Assembly (NCBI RefSeq): GCF_900103185.1
Contig: NZ_FNJD01000014.1
Coordinates: forward strand, 1 to 64,000
From: Sulfitobacter litoralis
GTDB lineage: Bacteria > Pseudomonadota > Alphaproteobacteria > Rhodobacterales > Rhodobacteraceae
DNA: 64,000 nt
Direction of reading: 5' to 3'
Position 1 is the first letter of the stretch. Every line of letters starts with the position of its first letter. Positions 62,666 through 64,000 of this stretch are shown piece by piece. The notes beneath the pieces were generated by a model. It searched no databases, was not told the DNA's origin, and saw only the letters and a program-made list of their open reading frames with translations. The position numbers were made by a program, and so were the translations under genes.

Positions 62666-63367
62666 ATGACACATCCTGAACGCCCCCGCCGCAATTTCTA
62701 CGGTCGCCTTAAAGGCAAATCGCTTAAGCAAAGCCAGAAAGGCTATATCGAAGAGGACCTAGAGGCGCTGTCCCCCGGTCCCGTCGATTGGGATGCGAAC
62801 CCGGATCGCACACCGCTGGATCTGCCGACTTTGTTTGATGGCAAACCTGTCTGGCTCGAGATCGGCTTTGGCGGTGGTGAACATATGGTGCATCAGGCCG
62901 CTCAAAACCCCGATGTGGGTATCATCGGCTGCGAACCCTATATCAACGGGGTCGCGATGCTGTTGGGCAAGATCCGCCGCGCGGGGGTCGACAATGTGGC
63001 GATCCACCCCGGCGATGCGCGCGATATCTTTGACGTGCTGCCCGAGGCGTCGATTGACCGCGCTTTTCTGCTCTATCCCGATCCTTGGCCCAAGACCCGC
63101 CATCACCGGCGCCGCTTTGTGACGCCTGAACACCTTGAACCGCTGGTGAAGGTGCTCAAGCCCGGTGCGATTTTCCGTGTCGCGACGGATATCGAGGACT
63201 ATGTGCGCCAGACGCTTGAACAGGTACCACGCCACGGGTTCGAATGGCTGGCCGAACGCCCCGGCGACTGGAAAGAACCGTGGGGCGATTGGATTTCCAC
63301 CCGCTACGAACAAAAAGCGCTGCGCGAAGGGCGCGTGCCGCATTACCTGACATTCCGCAAGATCTGA
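62666..63367 (+). CDS. trmB: tRNA (guanine-N7-)-methyltransferase
   Basis: Methylates G46 of tRNA with SAM. The 233 residues show LEIGFGGGEHMVHQAAQNPD (SAM loop), FLLYPDPWPKTRHHRRRFV, the characteristic catalytic region, and the C-terminal T-x-Y-E (STRYEQKALREG). ATG 62666 opens MTHPERPRRNFYGRLKGKSL, the alphaproteobacterial form; the frame continues upstream to 62531 without homology. It lies 250 bp after metK. Confidence 0.95.
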   Translation: MTHPERPRRNFYGRLKGKSLKQSQKGYIEEDLEALSPGPVDWDANPDRTPLDLPTLFDGKPVWLEIGFGGGEHMVHQAAQNPDVGIIGCEPYINGVAMLLGKIRRAGVDNVAIHPGDARDIFDVLPEASIDRAFLLYPDPWPKTRHHRRRFVTPEHLEPLVKVLKPGAIFRVATDIEDYVRQTLEQVPRHGFEWLAERPGDWKEPWGDWISTRYEQKALREGRVPHYLTFRKI

Positions 63368-63458
63368 GCGGCAGGCAGGCTGGACTGACGCGGGCGATGG
63401 ACGGGACAGGATCGCTGGTTTAAGACGGACTTTCAGGAATTTTTTTTGAGGGTTCTCC

Positions 63459-64000
63459 ATGTCCAGCCACGCCACGCCCGTCCCGATGACCTCTACCGCT
63501 TGCGGCCCGCTGTCCGGCGTGGCCGAGGTGCCCGGCGACAAGTCGATCTCGCACCGTTCCCTTATTTTGGGCGCGATGTGCATCGGCGAAACCACCATCA
63601 GCGGTCTGCTTGAAGGCGATGACGTGCTGGATACAGCCAAGGCGATGCAGGCCTTTGGCGCTGAAGTGACCAATATGGGCGGCGGCAACTGGTCCGTGCG
63701 CGGCGTCGGCGTTGGCGGTTTTGCTGAACCCGACGGGGTGATCGACTGCGGCAACTCCGGCACGGGGGTACGGTTGATCATGGGGTCGATGGCAACATCC
63801 CCGATCAGCGCGACATTTACCGGCGACGCCAGCCTGAACGGTCGCCCCATGGCGCGGGTCACCGACCCGCTGGCGCTGTTTGGCACGCAAGCCGTGGGCC
63901 GCAAAGGCGGGCGTTTGCCGATGACCATCGTGGGGGCCGCTGACCCGGTGCCCGTACGCTACACCGTGCCGGTCCCGTCGGCGCAGGTGAAATCTGCCGT
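63459..64000 (+). CDS. aroA: 3-phosphoshikimate 1-carboxyvinyltransferase (partial, runs off the right edge)
   Basis: EPSP synthase of the shikimate pathway. Only the first 180 codons are in the window. The start ATG 63459 has GAGGG nine bases upstream. [20 protein letters not shown] (phosphoshikimate/PEP-binding Lys) is at about 25-44, [13 protein letters not shown] near 105 and [10 protein letters not shown] near 127, all class signatures. The segment is class II-like in the Lys/Ser/Arg opening, but which glyphosate-response class it falls in needs the full gene. Confidence 0.95.
   Translation, partial: MSSHATPVPMTSTACGPLSGVAEVPGDKSISHRSLILGAMCIGETTISGLLEGDDVLDTAKAMQAFGAEVTNMGGGNWSVRGVGVGGFAEPDGVIDCGNSGTGVRLIMGSMATSPISATFTGDASLNGRPMARVTDPLALFGTQAVGRKGGRLPMTIVGAADPVPVRYTVPVPSAQVKSA

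Noticed and set aside
62759-63928. 389-codon minus-strand frame across trmB and aroA
   Set aside because: It is antisense to two well-supported genes.

Overview
The window looks like a piece of chromosome from a marine alphaproteobacterium of the Roseobacter group (Rhodobacterales). The evidence is the GC-rich coding style, a SAM/SAH riboswitch in front of metK (a class known almost only from Rhodobacterales), irr divergent from fabA-fabB-fabI, a malic enzyme/phosphotransacetylase-type MaeB, a PrpE-type propionyl-CoA synthetase and many beta-oxidation genes. A Sulfitobacter- or Roseobacter-like genus would fit, but this is inference.

Left end (1-2000): a scar of nested mobile DNA. The thymidine kinase gene (tdk) is cut after about 115 codons. 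The foreign side begins with a tyrosine recombinase gene. That gene is itself cut by the right end of an IS256-family element, which in turn is cut by an IS3-family element running off the window. From about 2 kb on, the sequence is ordinary core chromosome.

Central metabolism and salvage (2-24 kb): a KAS III-like ketosynthase, carB, an esterase, glyA, nadK, a CsbD-type stress protein behind a possible EcfG promoter, prpE, maeB behind a LacI-type palindrome, a pyrimidine/deoxynucleoside salvage run (cdd-deoA-deoB, then upp), a secreted SPOR protein, a degenerate M48-like membrane protein, a GNAT acetyltransferase, an acyl-CoA synthetase and a sulfotransferase.

Fatty-acid block (25-36.5 kb): fadB-like gene, a 99-aa unknown and fadA in one operon, a GST, a FadE/DmdC-type acyl-CoA dehydrogenase, two closely related MerR regulators on either side of a LuxR-type solo, two overlapping thioesterases and a MATE exporter.

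Catabolic block (36.5-48.3 kb): pyrD with two small DUF genes, a periplasmic 5'-nucleotidase, a cupredoxin-like protein without copper ligands, a LysR/gcdH pair for glutaryl-CoA, and a tight six-gene operon (haloacid dehalogenase-like, hydrolase, Thr/Ser dehydratase, pcaD, hydrolase, pcaB).

Housekeeping block (48.5-64 kb): an FKBP isomerase, a THUMP-type rRNA methyltransferase, fabA-fabB-fabI with irr, a glycosyltransferase-like protein, miaB, two envelope proteins sharing a cysteine-pair module, phoH-ybeY-corC-lnt, metK under its riboswitch, trmB and the start of aroA.

Two families of dispersed GC-rich palindromic repeats sit between genes across the window. No tRNA, rRNA, CRISPR array or replication origin was seen.
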